A program made the translations under genes and the position numbers. A stretch of DNA of 64,000 nucleotides from Endothia cerciana (Eukaryota > Ascomycota > Sordariomycetes > Diaporthales > Cryphonectriaceae), in NCBI GenBank assembly GCA_026119935.1, contig JALRMH010000020.1:186001-250000 (forward strand). Direction: 5' to 3'. This document shows, piece after piece, positions 1 to 11,186 of the stretch (the stretch's first letter is position 1; the number at the start of each line of letters is the position of its first letter). The notes beneath the pieces were generated by a model, which saw nothing but the letters and a program-made list of their open reading frames with translations, was not told the origin of the DNA and did no database searches.

Positions 1-245
1 CCCCCTCCTTTGCAGGAACATCCAAAGGGAAACCCGTCATTGATGTTGAGGACGTGAATCCATTTCTTGGGTCTATCTTGAGCATCCTGACCAGGGACAT
101 TATCGTCGGCTACCATGATCGCTCCTCGTGGTCACTCACAGTACAACCCGGTGGCAGGTTGGCATCAGGACTTGGACACATACTGGTATTGTCTCCCAGC
201 TTGTCACGAAAGCTCCTCACGCCGGGGTACGTCAATAGTAGATAG
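1..245 (+). CDS. Possible 3'-terminal exon of an unidentified gene (5' end outside the window)
   Basis: A pyrimidine-rich stretch ending in TTTGCAG at about 9-15 looks like a splice acceptor. After it a frame stays open for about 76 codons to the TAG ending at 245 (GTSKGKP...PGYVNSR). There is no ATG near its beginning, which fits an internal or terminal exon rather than a complete gene. I do not recognise a family in the translation. It could equally be a chance open frame. Confidence 0.25.
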   Translation, partial: PSFAGTSKGKPVIDVEDVNPFLGSILSILTRDIIVGYHDRSSWSLTVQPGGRLASGLGHILVLSPSLSRKLLTPGYVNSR

Positions 246-1755
246 AAGGATCAAGAGCGCTCGCTTTGAGCTACACCACAGATAGTTTCGGGAGTGGCCG
301 GCAACTTCTAGGATCAGGTAGAAGAAGAAGAAGAAGAAAAAAGAAGAAAAAAACCAAACCTAAAAACCATAAAAACAAAAGGTGATAGCCGGCCAACATT
401 GGAAACGCCACCTAGGTACGGGTGCAATATCAAGAGATGATGTCCCGGGACCTAGACACCCCTCTCTTCTTGGTGGATGTATCCTGCCAGGAACGAACCA
501 TTCTATCCACGATGCTGCTAGCTCTCGATAGTCTCGCCGGGAGGGGGGGGGGGCACCCATCCAATGCCCGTTTACACTACCACCCCCAGGGAACCTAGTG
601 ATCCCCACCTCCTCCATCCATGTGGCCCCCCCGCGGCGGGTCGCTCCCCGCCGTATCGCCCGGCCCCGGATGTTCAGCTGCCAGCTGCTGGCCCCATCCG
701 TCCGGTGCCTACTAGCGTCAGCCTCTCTCCCCGGGCAGACAGGCTCCCCAGCTTTATGTACCAACGAGGCGGGGCCTTGTTCTGTGCCCCATAGGAGAAA
801 AAGAAAGACCAAAAAAAAAAAAAAAGGGAAAAGAACACCATGCGGCCACAATCCCCCTGATCACGAAACCCACCGTTCTATATGGTTTGGTTCATGGTTA
901 GTATAGCAGCTGAGGGCGTAGCGCCCTGGCCGCCGCCGCCAACGCCGGGCCGCGCTACTGCAGCACAAAACGCCGCCGCCGGGCGGGCGCCTCCACGCAC
1001 GTGGCGCCCTTGCATTACGACGAATAAAATAAATGAAAAATTAAAATAAAGAAAGATTGAAGGTCTTGGCGGGACCCGCCGGACTATCTTCTTCGAACCA
1101 TGATTAAAAAAGATGAGGGGTTTCTTTCTTTTTGGGGGTTTTTTTTTTTTTTTTAATTTCATCTTTTGCATCCTTCGCCCCATTGTCGTATTTCCGAGGG
1201 GGAGCTGGGCTGTTTTGGGACGAGGCGGGGTTCGATATCGAGGCTATCACCTATCCCGGGGGGAGGGTGGGCATATGGCGGGGCGCTCCGAAAAGTGCAT
1301 GGCCTTGGATGTACCATTCAGTAGAAGGACGGCGCAATGTTATCGTCCGCTTTCATACGCCTCGCCCGAGAACGAGGGGGGAGGGCGGGACGACATGGCC
1401 CTCCCCGGAGAAAACTTCACCTCGCCTGTCCACCCCATTCACCCCCCCCCCCCCCGTTACCTCATGCTTGGGGGGAGGCTCTTGTTCAGCCTCAGCCCTA
1501 GGCGAATTGTATATCCCGCACGGGGCACCCCAGGATCTGCACGCCGCGTCTTGGCAAGGGCGGCAGGAAAAGAAAGGCGAGGCTTGACAGCTGCAGTTCG
1601 GGACGGACGACATGGGCCAAGCCAAGCACTGCGACGACATCTGTGTTGCATCGCGTCGGGACAAGTGCTCAAGCGACGATGACGTCCACCTCGGGGGGTT
1701 CCGAGACGGGAGTTCTCGCCGAATTCACTCGAGAAACGTGTAGCACGCTTTTTTT

Positions 1756-1785
1756 GATTTTGATTTTGATTTTGATTTTGATTTT
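1756..1785. repeat. (GATTTT)5 microsatellite
   Basis: Five perfect copies of the hexamer GATTTT. Confidence 0.9.
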
Positions 1786-1974
1786 ATCTTTCTGTGTTAG
1801 AAGGGAGATGGGGGTTAGCAGGAAAGGAAAAACAAGGCCGAGCGAGGGCGGTCTGTCTGCCACAGGGTCTTGCTTCAACAAGTGTATTACTTCCGATTAT
1901 GTACTTTTAAGTGAAGTCCGCTACGTTGGGTGAGATGCCACATCCTCCCAAGATCAGATGCAGTTCATGCCCGC

Positions 1975-2008
1975 CTCCTCTCCTCTCCTCTCCTCTCCTC
2001 TCCTCTCC
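1975..2008. repeat. (CTCCT)n microsatellite
   Basis: About six tandem CTCCT/TCTCC pentamers just downstream of the stop codon of the Apple-repeat gene on the minus strand. Confidence 0.85.
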
Positions 2009-2024
2009 CCAACCGGACTGCGGC

Positions 2025-3411
2025 CTATGCCAGGCCCAGCGAGTCGTAACAGCCATAGTTAGCCCCTCCCGCGAGCATGTACAAGCACACAGGCGTGCCC
2101 GTCGCCGCGCCCGTGACTGCGCAGTCCGAGTCCTTGATACACGCGTAGCCCGTGCCGCAGTCCGCGTCCGTCGTGCACGTCGTGTTGGTGCAGGCATTGC
2201 ACAGGTTGCAGTACGACGAGGCCCCGTCGTTGTCCGACATGCACGCGCTGTAGGGGTAGCTGCTGTTGCAGGGGGTGTAGGGTGTCACGATTGCGCTGAC
2301 ATTGTAGGGGACAATGTTGGAGGGGCACTGCGGGATAGGTTGGTCAGCAGACGAGGGTCCGGGGGCGCGAAGCCGTGGTGGCGGCGGGCAGGCAACTCAC
2401 ATTTGCGAAGGCGCCCGTCTGGACGGGCGTGGTGGCAGTCGACGTGGTCGCGCTGGTCGTGGTGGTCGGGCACACGCCGCCCCGATCGTAGAAGGTGTTG
2501 CCGCTGCCCGAGGACGCGATATCGTTGCCCTCCACCGTGTAGTTGTACAGGATACACGCGGGGGTGGACGTCAGTCCGAAACTCAAGCACGCCGCGTTGG
2601 CATTGCAGAGCGCCAGGCAGCCCGAGTACGTCGCAGACGCGGCGTCAGCATAGTACCCGATGTTCGTGCCGCCGGCGTCGAAGCCCACAAACCCGGCGCA
2701 CGACGGCGTCGCAGTGGCCGTGGCCGTGGCCGTGGTGGGTGTGGCCGCCGAGGAGCTCGCGGTGCTGGGGCAGGCGCCGCCGGCATCGTAGAATGTGTTG
2801 CCGCTCCCGGGCGAGGCGACGTCATTGCCCTCGACGACGTAGTCATACAGGATACATGCGGGCTGCGACGTGAGGCCGAAGCTCAGGCATGCCGGGTTCG
2901 CACCACACAGGGCGAGGCAGCCGGCGTAGGTCGCCGAGGCCGCGTCCGAGTAGAAGCCGATGTTGGTGCCCCCGGCGTCATAACCGACGAGGCCGCTGCA
3001 GGTGGGCGTGGCGGCGGGCCCGGTCGACGTCGATGCCACAGCTGAGGATGAGGATGTGACGGTGGGGCAGACGCCGCCCTTGTCGAAGAAGGTCCAGGGG
3101 CTGCCGGAGCTCACGGCGACATTGCTCTCCGCGGCGACGGAGTAGAGGATGCATGCCACGCTTGGGTCAATTGCGAAGCTCAGACAGCCAGTGGTGCTGT
3201 CGCACTGGCTGCTGCATGCCGAGTAGCTGGAGTATGTGGCGGTTGCGGAGTCGGCATAGTATGCAAGCTCAGACCCATCATCATAGCCCACGAGCCCGCA
3301 GGTCGGCGTGGCTGTGGCCGCGGTCGTGGTGGTGGTGGTGGTGGTGGTGGTGGTCTGGGCGAGGCAGAGCCCGCCGAAGTAGAGGGCACCAGCAAGATAA
3401 CTTGACACCAT
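2025..3411 (-). CDS. Secreted protein with three Apple/PAN-like repeats
   Basis: Two exons on the minus strand: 3411..2401 and 2327..2025. The intron has GTGAGT at 2400 and a CCGCAG acceptor at 2328, phase 0. The product is about 437 residues. It starts with a hydrophobic signal peptide (about residues 1-19) and an 11-Thr stretch. Three tandem units of about 80 residues follow. Each begins TPxC.GxVGYD or similar, then has ASATYxxCxxxC, ACLSFGL, ACILY and NTFYDxGGxC, an Apple/PAN-like disulfide pattern. Units 2 and 3 are nearly identical. Thr/Ser/Ala-rich linkers, probably O-glycosylated, separate the units. The second exon adds a separate Cys-rich tail (CTNTTCTTDADCGTGYAC and similar). Such domains bind protein or carbohydrate, so a cell-surface or extracellular role is inferred; the ligand is unknown. 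A TATATAAG-like box lies about 110 bp upstream, near 3521-3530. Confidence 0.8.
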
Positions 3412-5008
3412 GATGAAGACTACCTGCGAGCTGATCTACTCAGAGAGGGAGAAGGAGATGCACATCGGCACGACACCGGGGATGCCCACAGCTCAAACCA
3501 CGGCGGACGGCCCAGTGCTTCTTATATATCGGTAGCGAGATGCTTGACCTGCAAGCTGCGGCGCCCGGGGCCGAGCTCGTCTCCACGGCACGGTGAAGAC
3601 ATCGTATCCAGGGCGAGGTGCGCATACGCTAGCGTAGGCACGCGTTCTGGAAGCAGAAATCTCTGCCTTGTGCCTTGGCGTCCAGAGGCTAGAGAAGCCT
3701 CAGCTGGAGAGAGGGTCAGTATATTGCGATGCCCCGTTCCCACGTCTCACTGCCTCTGGGAGGCCTGGTGGGTTGACCTCCTGTGGTCGCCCCGCCGCAG
3801 GTGGTCTGGGGACCAGCAGGCCCGCCTGTTTGGTCTGCGGGTCAATAGTCCGCCGACTGTCTTCGAGGGATCGTGCATCCCGCCAATCAAGCGGGAGGCG
3901 CATGTGGTAAGAAACAACGTGGCGCCGGTATGTGACATCGAGACCAGTCTCGAGGCGGGGTGGTGGGTACCATTCGCGCGGTACGGCCTCTGCCGCCGGT
4001 CGTCACCGGGTGTCCGAACACGAGCCACCCAATCTCGGGAGTCGCGCCTGGTAAGAGCTTGGGAGAAAAGGGGGGCCTAGGTATGGGTTATGTATGTATG
4101 GTAAAGGACGGCCGAGGTCTGCCCAACTGCTGCAGAAGCCCTCGGGTGGGGAGGGTCGTAGGGTCAGGCTGGTGGTAGACATATCGGGGGGCCTTAGCTC
4201 AGCCATTGTGTGATCTAGACGCCATGGCTCGTATGTTTGTCTCTCGGCGAGGACGCATGTGACATGTCCCAACAGACGATAGTGTCACCGGTGGGTGGTC
4301 TATACCGTACTGATATTATTCCGAGCGATCCTTGAGGAGCCAGGGTTCAGGCAGGCACAGGCAGGCACACACACGCGCGCGCTCTCTCCGCCCCCCCCCC
4401 CCCTTCTCTCTCTCTCTGTGTGTCTTTCTCGGATGATCCCTGAGATCTCCAGTAGATGCCGTACAGCCGACCTGATTAACCGCGAAAAGGAATGTGTGAG
4501 ACCTGGGTGAGGTGATGTGGAGATTGGACATCAGTGCGCGCCGCGAGCGAGTTCGGGAAAACCAAGGAGGATGCACAATAAATGACCGTGCCCTAAGCGA
4601 CCGCTTGCCTAGCCTGTGGCTTGGGAGGGGAGAGAGGCAGGGAGCCAGCCTGTGCTGCACAGGCGGCATGATATGCCGGTTGGGCCGCCAAGTGACCCCT
4701 GAGCCTCGAGGCACGCAGAGCAAGACTAACTGACCGACGTGGTCATCATCAAGCCTCAGGCGGTTTCTCGGCACATTGTCCGTCACACAACATCGAGGAC
4801 CCGGAAGGTGTGAAGGTGTGGTGTGGTGGTGAGGGTGCTTGTGCTTGGCTGGAGGTGATATCTCGTGCAGAAGCAAGAAGCAGACACAACGTAACATCTC
4901 ATCCTGACCACGCCTGGGCACAGCTGTTGCTGTCTGACCTGCATGGGCCGGCCGGCGGGTGTACGGGATATGTAGGCTGTGGATATCTAGCTGCCTAGGT
5001 AGGCAGGC

Positions 5009-5056
<48 letters not shown>

Positions 5057-6490
5057 GGACGGACAGACGGACAGACAGGCAGACAGGCAGACAGACAGGT
5101 AGCCAGCCGGGCTGGACATTCGAGGGCCCGGAGATTCGAGCGGCAGGGCTGCAGGCAGGTGATAGATCTGGCCTGTCCGTCCTGAGGATGACCGAGATGA
5201 CGTTCGCGTGGTGGTTGGTCGGTCTGGGCCCGTGCATGATATTCCCGAAGGGAGTTGACGCAAGCGCCGTGTCCCGAGTTGACGGGATGCTATGTCTTGG
5301 TTGTTTGAAGAGGAGCTCCTCGACAAGGGGATGGGGAAGAGGGTGGGGACATAGACCGGACTGGACTGGAGACTCGAGGCGAGGTGCGGCGAGGTGCGAG
5401 GAAGAGACGGCCAAACCACCGTCGCTCGAGGAGATGCACCCACCCGCACAGGCCACAGAAGGGTTCAGGCACTGCAGATCCCACTGTGGAGCACTGCGTA
5501 TGTACCATAGTACTGCGGCTGGTGCCTGTCGATCGAATGAAACAAGGCCCAGTATGCTTACCGTCCACTGCCATCGCACCTGTACGGACGTTACAGCGGC
5601 AGATGTGGGGCCGTCTTATCTTATCGCCGTGATGCCCTCTGTTTCGCAGTGGGGTGGGGGGTGGGGACTCCAGCGTGTGGTTCCTGAAAATAGTAAACGC
5701 ACCTCGGTCTTCTGGCGCCCTGCAGTCTGAAATCTACCGACGGGTGCCCCCCTGAGAGAGCCCTGGAGGAGGCCACTCACTGCATATGCCCCCCACCACA
5801 CCCCAACCCCACCGTGGTGCTCTACGGGTCAATTCCCCAAATCCCTCCTCCCGACGGTCCTATCGTTGACCTCATCCATTTTCTTGGCTGGACCCCTCCA
5901 ACGACCCCTTTTTTTTCTTTTTTTCCTTTCTTCTTCTTCTTTCGTCTTCTTTTCTTTGTCCTCGGGCCAGGCCAGGTCCGTATCTCACCACCCCCTCCCC
6001 CCCCATCAAGCAGAAATTCCCCGCCAGCCCGGTCCAGATCCTTATCCCATCTGCCCCTCCCCCCCCCCCTTCTCCCTCGTCCACCCGCTCGCCCACCATG
6101 GATATGGATCTCTTGTTTCGGTCTCGTCGCTGCTCGTCGCATCGTGTGCTGCAGAGGCGAAACGGGCCCCACAGCATGGTCTTGAGACAGCATCGATAAC
6201 ACCGGGTATCCACTTCTGCCGTATCCGTTTCTATATCCAGCATCGTGGAGTCAGGCCGTGGCCCCCCACCTCTACAAAACCTCTTGTATTCCTTCCCATC
6301 CTTTGTTCCCGTCGCGGCACGAAGACGCGGCCCGTCGAGTTGACACTCTGATCTGCCTCCTGCTCTGCTAGCATCCCGGATACATGGGGCTGTCGTCGCG
6401 ACACCACACACGAGAGACGCCAGCTGTGCTAACCCCGATAACCTCGAACGCACCACCAGACACGTACCCCGTCACGACTCGACCTGCGAG
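3412..6490. other. Large gene-free stretch upstream of ara2
   Basis: I find no supported gene in these 3 kb. They contain the promoter of the Apple-repeat gene (3412-3550), a 13-C run at 4391-4403, CAGGCA-type short repeats near 4348-4368, the CAGA array and a CT/poly-T tract (5900-5960) just upstream of ara2. Frames of 120-380 codons exist but consist of repeat translation (for example alternating Cys/Leu/Ser from the CAGA array) and lack recognisable domains. Confidence 0.5.
5003..5099. repeat. (CAGA)n / GGCAGACA tandem array
   Basis: About 97 bp of tandem CAGA tetramers. Toward the right end they grade into CGGA and GGCAGACA variants. Confidence 0.95.
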
Positions 6491-7906
6491 ATGGGCTCGA
6501 CAGCTGATCTAGGGGTTGCTGCCGCCGCGGCGCCCCCTCCCCTGTCTTCCCTCCTCCCGCCGCTCATCCTCGGCACCGCCACCTTCAACACCCAGTATGT
6601 CGACGACCCAGCGCGTATGCCCTACCAGTCCATCGTCTCCCGCGCCCTCGACCTTGGCGTCAACGCCTTCGACACCTCCCCCTACTATGGCCCCTCCGAG
6701 CTGCTCCTGGGCGATGCCCTCCACCATCTCACCCGGCCCAACAGCGCAAATGCAGAGGTTGCGGCGCCGTCGGGCGGCGCACCGCTGCAGAAGCACCCGC
6801 GCGAGAGCTACATGATCCTCACAAAGGCCGGCCGCATCACGGGAGACTGCTTCGACTATTCCCCAGCCTGGATACGGTACAGCGTGCTGCGGAGCCTGGA
6901 CAGGTTACACACACCCTACCTCGACCTCGTATACTGCCATGACGTCGAGTTTGTCTCCCCAGCCGAGGTCCTCGCGGCCGTGAGGGAGTTGCGGAGGCTT
7001 CGCGACGAGGATGGGGTCGTGCGCTACGTCGGCATCAGCGGCTACCCGGTCGACGTGCTGTGCGAGCTGGCTGAGATGATACAGCGGGAGACAGGCGAGG
7101 GCGTCGATGCGGTCATGAGCTACTGCCACTGCACGGTGCAGAACCACCGACTGGTCGAGGGCTTCACGGACGACGAGCCCAAGCCCGCGCCGGCCGGCGT
7201 CAACGGCACAAACGGCGAGAGCACGGACCAGCTGCCGCCCCTCGTGCGCTTCAAGCGCGCGGGCGTCTCCGCGGTCCTCAACGCCTCCATGCTCGGCATG
7301 GGCCTGCTGACCACCCGCGGCGTTGACCACGGCCCACAAGCCGCCTGGCACCCGTCACCGCCGCCGTTGCGCAAGGCATGCGCCGATATGGCCGCTGCCG
7401 CCACGGCCGCGCACGAGAAACTGGAGCGCCTGTCGATACGCTGGTCGCTGGACACGTGGGCCCGCGCGGGCGCCCGCGCGGGACTGGGCGTCAGCCTGAG
7501 GGGCAGGAGTGGCCACCTGCAGCTGAGCGACAGCAACAGCATCGGTGGGAGCGTGATGGGTATTACCACGCTCGCGGAGCTCGAGGAGACGTGGGATGTG
7601 TGGATGAGCGTGCTGGCGGAGAGCGTCCCGTCTGTGTCGCTCGACGCCGAGGCGGCCAAGGAGGCGTCCAAAGACGTCGTGGTGAACGGCGACAAGGACC
7701 TGCAGACCGCCTCGCTAAAGCGGTGCGACCAGGTACAACATCTTGTCAAGGAGAAACTGTGGCCGCTGCTTGGCGAGTGGAGGAACCACAGCTGGCCCTC
7801 GGGCGGGGAGGGCTTCACCAACGATAGGAGACCTGAAGAGATGGGTGTCGTCCCCACGGACGATGGGATCATGGCCAAGTACGAGGCCAAGAAGAAGCTG
7901 ACTTGA
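6491..7906 (+). CDS. ara2: D-arabinose 1-dehydrogenase (NAD), aldo-keto reductase family, Ara2-like
   Basis: Intronless, 471 residues. It oxidises D-arabinose to D-arabinono-1,4-lactone with NAD, the penultimate step toward erythroascorbate in fungi; a cytosolic location is expected. Aldo-keto reductase landmarks are visible: the opening strand LILGTATFN (about 26-33), the catalytic-type Asp61 and Tyr65/66 in AFDTSPYYGPSE, Lys112 in ILTKAGR and His150 in DLVYCHD. The VRYVGISGYPVDVL segment matches a later barrel strand. The Ara2 subgroup usually has about 330-400 residues; extra length here comes from an Ala/Pro-rich N-terminus, a linker near 85-103 and an acidic, Lys-rich tail. The ATG is the first in frame after a C/T-rich leader. 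The assignment to Ara2 rather than another AKR is a family-level inference. Confidence 0.85.
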   Translation: MGSTADLGVAAAAAPPPLSSLLPPLILGTATFNTQYVDDPARMPYQSIVSRALDLGVNAFDTSPYYGPSELLLGDALHHLTRPNSANAEVAAPSGGAPLQKHPRESYMILTKAGRITGDCFDYSPAWIRYSVLRSLDRLHTPYLDLVYCHDVEFVSPAEVLAAVRELRRLRDEDGVVRYVGISGYPVDVLCELAEMIQRETGEGVDAVMSYCHCTVQNHRLVEGFTDDEPKPAPAGVNGTNGESTDQLPPLVRFKRAGVSAVLNASMLGMGLLTTRGVDHGPQAAWHPSPPPLRKACADMAAAATAAHEKLERLSIRWSLDTWARAGARAGLGVSLRGRSGHLQLSDSNSIGGSVMGITTLAELEETWDVWMSVLAESVPSVSLDAEAAKEASKDVVVNGDKDLQTASLKRCDQVQHLVKEKLWPLLGEWRNHSWPSGGEGFTNDRRPEEMGVVPTDDGIMAKYEAKKKLT

Positions 7907-8853
7907 TGTCGTGATGGTGGGACCCAACCCGTCCAGGGCGTACACTAACTGGAGGTGGGGGAGCATGTAACACATGCCGCAGGTAGAACGCGATTGATAA
8001 AATCGACTCCTCGCATTATATATATATATATTGAAGATACATGCCCTACCGCGACGGCTGAGATAAGTTAGACACATCAGAAAAAAGTATGGATTTTGGG
8101 TGTTATTAGTATCACAGTGCCGCACTTCGCAACATGTTGATCACACAAATACCAATGTTTGTCATCGACCCCCCCTTTTCACCCCCTCCTGCGTCCTGAA
8201 GTTGTTTTGGTCCCTGATGGCGATGTGGCGACAACTGTGTCACGGCCCGAGACATGCATATACTACCACACGAGCGCGCCGACCTCTCGTCTCCGGCCCG
8301 GGCCCGAAGGGCTGGGTTGTCTCCCGTACCGGCTGCATAGACTATAGTAGCTGCCCACCTTCTCCCTCTCCCCACACCCCCCCCCCCCTCTCTGCTTTTG
8401 CCCCCACGAGGCCACGAATCCCACACCGCCACAAATCCCCAGTCCCCGCTGGACCAGCCGTGTGTGTACCTGGCCCCGGGATGTCTCGAGGACCACGGCT
8501 CGGGCACCATGCCGGTCCCGACCCTCGATCGCCTTGCCAGGCACCATCGGGAGCCGAGCAGAGAAAGGGCGCCCCAAGATAGAGACCAGCCCGCTTGCAC
8601 CCAAGCCTCACGTCTCGCTTGTGGGAAAACCCGACTCGATGACCACATGACTACTTCCTTCTTCTCTTGCGGCCTTGGCGTTGGCACCCTGTCTTGTCGG
8701 CTGGAGGCCCCGGGGGGGCGGGGGGCGGGCAGCTGAGGCCTGCGGCTATTGTCCCTCGCGTGGAGGTTATATTAGGTAGGGCAACATGTGACCGGAGGAG
8801 AGGACGGACGCTCCGCAAGATGAGGTGCATATAAGAGCCTTCCGTAGAGCCTC

Positions 8854-8884
<31 letters not shown>

Positions 8885-9037
8885 TCTTGTGCCATGTTGT
8901 TCTGGTACCTAGTGAAACCAAACCCTGCCCTCAGCCGCCAGCACAAGTGCCACCACGCACAACACGACTTTTCGATCCGCCCCTCGGCCTCCTCCCCCCC
9001 CCCCCTCCTCCTTGTTGTCGGCACACATATCCTCACG
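7907..9037. other. Intergenic region ara2 - NTF2-like gene
   Basis: Contains the probable 3' UTR of ara2, with an AT run near 8018-8030 (TATATATATATA). There is a C-run near 8380-8390, a TATA-like GCATATAAGAG at about 8827-8837 and a GA array ahead of the next gene. No supported coding sequence. Confidence 0.5.
8860..8884. repeat. (GA)n microsatellite
   Basis: About 12 GA dinucleotides in the probable 5' UTR or promoter of the NTF2-like gene. Confidence 0.9.
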
Positions 9038-9954
9038 ATGCGCACCTCATCAGGCCTCGCGGCAGTCCTACCTGCCCTCGCCACCACCACCCTCGCCTCT
9101 GCCTGGGGGCCAGGCGGCTGGGGAGGAGGCGGACACCAGCACGGCCCATGTCTGAACTCGACCGGCGTGGACGCCCTCGTCGAGGGGTACACATACCTCC
9201 TCGAGCACCCGGGCGGCCCGGATTTCAACAGCACGGCGAGGGCCATCCTGTCGGACGGCTTCGTCGTCGAGTCCGACTCGATCCTATCGCTTTCCGGGAG
9301 GCCTGTGAGTCCCGAGGCCCCTCCTCCGCAGTGAGCTGTTCTCCAACCCCCCTCCCCGGTGTCAGAGGGAGAGGGGGGTTTTGGGTTTTTGGGAGAAATG
9401 ATGGTCAAGGTGCTGACGGTTACCAGCTGGGGCAGCCAGCCTACCCGTCAAAGGAAGTCTATATCGCAACCCAGTTCCAGACGCCTCCCCTCCCTGTGGT
9501 GCAGACGCTCGACGTGTTCGCCACCTGTGACAAGATCGGCTGTAAGTAATTGGTGTCGTGCCACCTGTTCCTCTCCCAGGCTGTGGTGCCTCATCACGCC
9601 CCTTAGCCCCCCCTTTGGTAGGAAAAAAAAAAAAGAAAAAAGAGAGAGAGAGATCTTCTATCAGGGCCGCCCCAAAAAAAAGGGGGGGGGGGCGGAGAAA
9701 GGGGGTGGAAAAGGGGGGGAAGGGTGGGAAAGAGAAAACAAGCTCTCGGGATCTGCAATATGATTCTTCTTCTAACATTCAAACTAGGGCGGTGGAACGC
9801 GAGCGGCATCGGGAGCAACCAGTACGAGATCAAGGGGATCATCGTGCTGGACGTGGATGCCGAGAAGGTCCAGATCACGGCGGTGTACAGTGAGTTCAAC
9901 ACGGCGGAGTTCGAGGCTGATCTGGGAAGCCCGGAGTGTCAGGGGAAGAGATAG
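9038..9954 (+). CDS. Secreted NTF2-like domain protein
   Basis: Three exons: 9038..9304, 9427..9541 and 9788..9954. The donors are GTGAGT and GTAAGT; the acceptors are TTACCAG and ACTAG. The phases close exactly and give 182 residues. The N-terminus (MRTSSGLAAVLPALATTTLA) is a signal peptide, followed by a Gly/His-rich linker. The rest resembles the small NTF2-like domain of fungal secreted proteins: a helical VDALVEGYTYLLEHP segment, then ESDSILSLSG, LGQPAYPSKEVYIA and a closing sheet with RWNASG and EIKGIIVLDV. NTF2-like folds are used by enzymes and binding proteins alike, and no catalytic residues can be named here. The second intron is long (246 bp) and purine-rich, with a poly-G tract. 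Confidence 0.75.
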
Positions 9955-9984
9955 ATAGGATACTTGGCGCGTGCTTGCCGGTTC

Positions 9985-9987
<3 letters not shown>

Positions 9988-10031
<44 letters not shown>
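9988..10031. repeat. (TC)n microsatellite
   Basis: About 22 TC dinucleotides immediately downstream of the NTF2-like gene, followed by TG repeats. Confidence 0.95.
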
Positions 10032-10033
<2 letters not shown>

Positions 10034-10082
10034 GTGTGTGTGTCTGTGTGTAGAGGGCTGTGTGGCGATTCAGCTCACCGTT

Positions 10083-10162
10083 CCTAGCTGAAAGTTCATC
10101 GTTCCTAGAAAATAAAGTTTTCCATACCCACTTCTCCTAGGAACGATGAACTTTTAGCTAGG
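10083..10162. repeat. Inverted repeat, 26-bp arms with 28-bp spacer
   Basis: The left arm is 10083-10108 (CCTAGCTGAAAGTTCATC... ending GTTCCTAG). The right arm is 10137-10162, its reverse complement at 25 of 26 positions (one G/A difference). The spacer is AT-rich. It could form a strong hairpin, or be a small MITE-like remnant or a transcript 3'-end structure. Confidence 0.9.
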
Positions 10163-11186
10163 GGTGTGAGCACATAGCCCGTCGGAGATGGCACCTGGAC
10201 ATTCGTCATCCCAAGCTCGAGGTTCGAAGCTGGACGCTGCGGAAGGGAGCATATAACTACACAACACGTGGGCGAAGGTCGATGCTGGGGCGCGCTGCAA
10301 TTTGTAAAGCGTTGCGATGGTTAGGAGGTGCCGACTAGGTACGGCGCCGTCCACTCTGAGCTTGGAATCCACTAACCCACCTTGTAGTCTTCTTACACAG
10401 TAGTGGCCTTCACCTCGCTTCCTGTACGTGGTGACTTTGCTGGACAGTGTTATAGGTCTCGCCCACCTCCAGCTACGACGGTGTGGCCCCGGATCCACTC
10501 GCACTACCACGGTACTGACCTATACTCCAGTATCATGCCTTCAAACCTTGACTTGCCGGGCAAAAAGCCTATGTACTAAGCAAGCTGGCAATACATGTAC
10601 ATAATACTACTACACCTAACTCAGCTGCCATTTTCTTACTCGTTACACCTAGTATCTCTCTTCTCAGAAGTAGATATAGGAGGAGTAGTGGCCCGCAATC
10701 GCAAATCATCACCCCCACCCCCCATATCCGCTGCTGTGATATCTCCAGCGGATATCTCCGCGGCGGTTCTCGAAAAGGTTGTTGTTCTGCACTCCATAGC
10801 CTATCAGATGGACCTCTTCACCACCGCTGCAGCAGTCGACGGGGATGTTTACCCCGAACCGTCTTCGGCTACACGCTCACTATGGTGCCCTGTGACGGCC
10901 CGAATCTGATGTGTCGACTGCGCCGTGCTCCATAACGACTCTGGCGTCTCCACACCGTGAATACCTCTCCCCCAGAATGGGCCACCTCACCGGCAGTTCG
11001 AAAGCCTAATCCGTCTGGGGGCCCTCGTCGTCGTGGCCCTCCCCTGCCCCGGGGCCGGCCATCTGATGATATATAATAAGGCCTCTGGTTCTCTCTATTC
11101 CTCCCCTTCTGGGCCCCGAAGCTGCTCCAGATCTGGGACACGCCTCATCATTGTCATAAAACGCGCCAGCATACCGAACGGCGGAT

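Larger units (their letters stand above)
246..2024. other. Gene-free stretch, low-complexity rich
   Basis: No convincing gene seen. The stretch holds long A- and T-runs (around 315-355, 810-825 and 1138-1155), a 14-C run at 1442-1455, a GATTTT array and a CTCCT array. Open frames here are short, GC-driven and resemble no protein family I know. Confidence 0.5.
9955..11186. other. Intergenic region with TC array and inverted repeat
   Basis: Holds a TC microsatellite, a 26-bp-arm inverted repeat and the promoter of the acyltransferase gene, which has a TGATATATAATAAGG TATA-like element near 11065-11079. The short open frames at 10154-10510 and 10595-10909 have no recognisable features. Confidence 0.5.

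Noticed and set aside
4316..5449. Minus-strand frame of 377 codons
   Set aside because: Much of it is translation of the CAGA array (alternating Cys-Leu-Ser-Val) plus GC-rich shadow. No start context, intron or domain.
10154..10510. Possible tRNA because of GAGGTTCGAAGC near 10219
   Set aside because: Only a partial B-box-like string. I could not find a matching A box or fold a cloverleaf.
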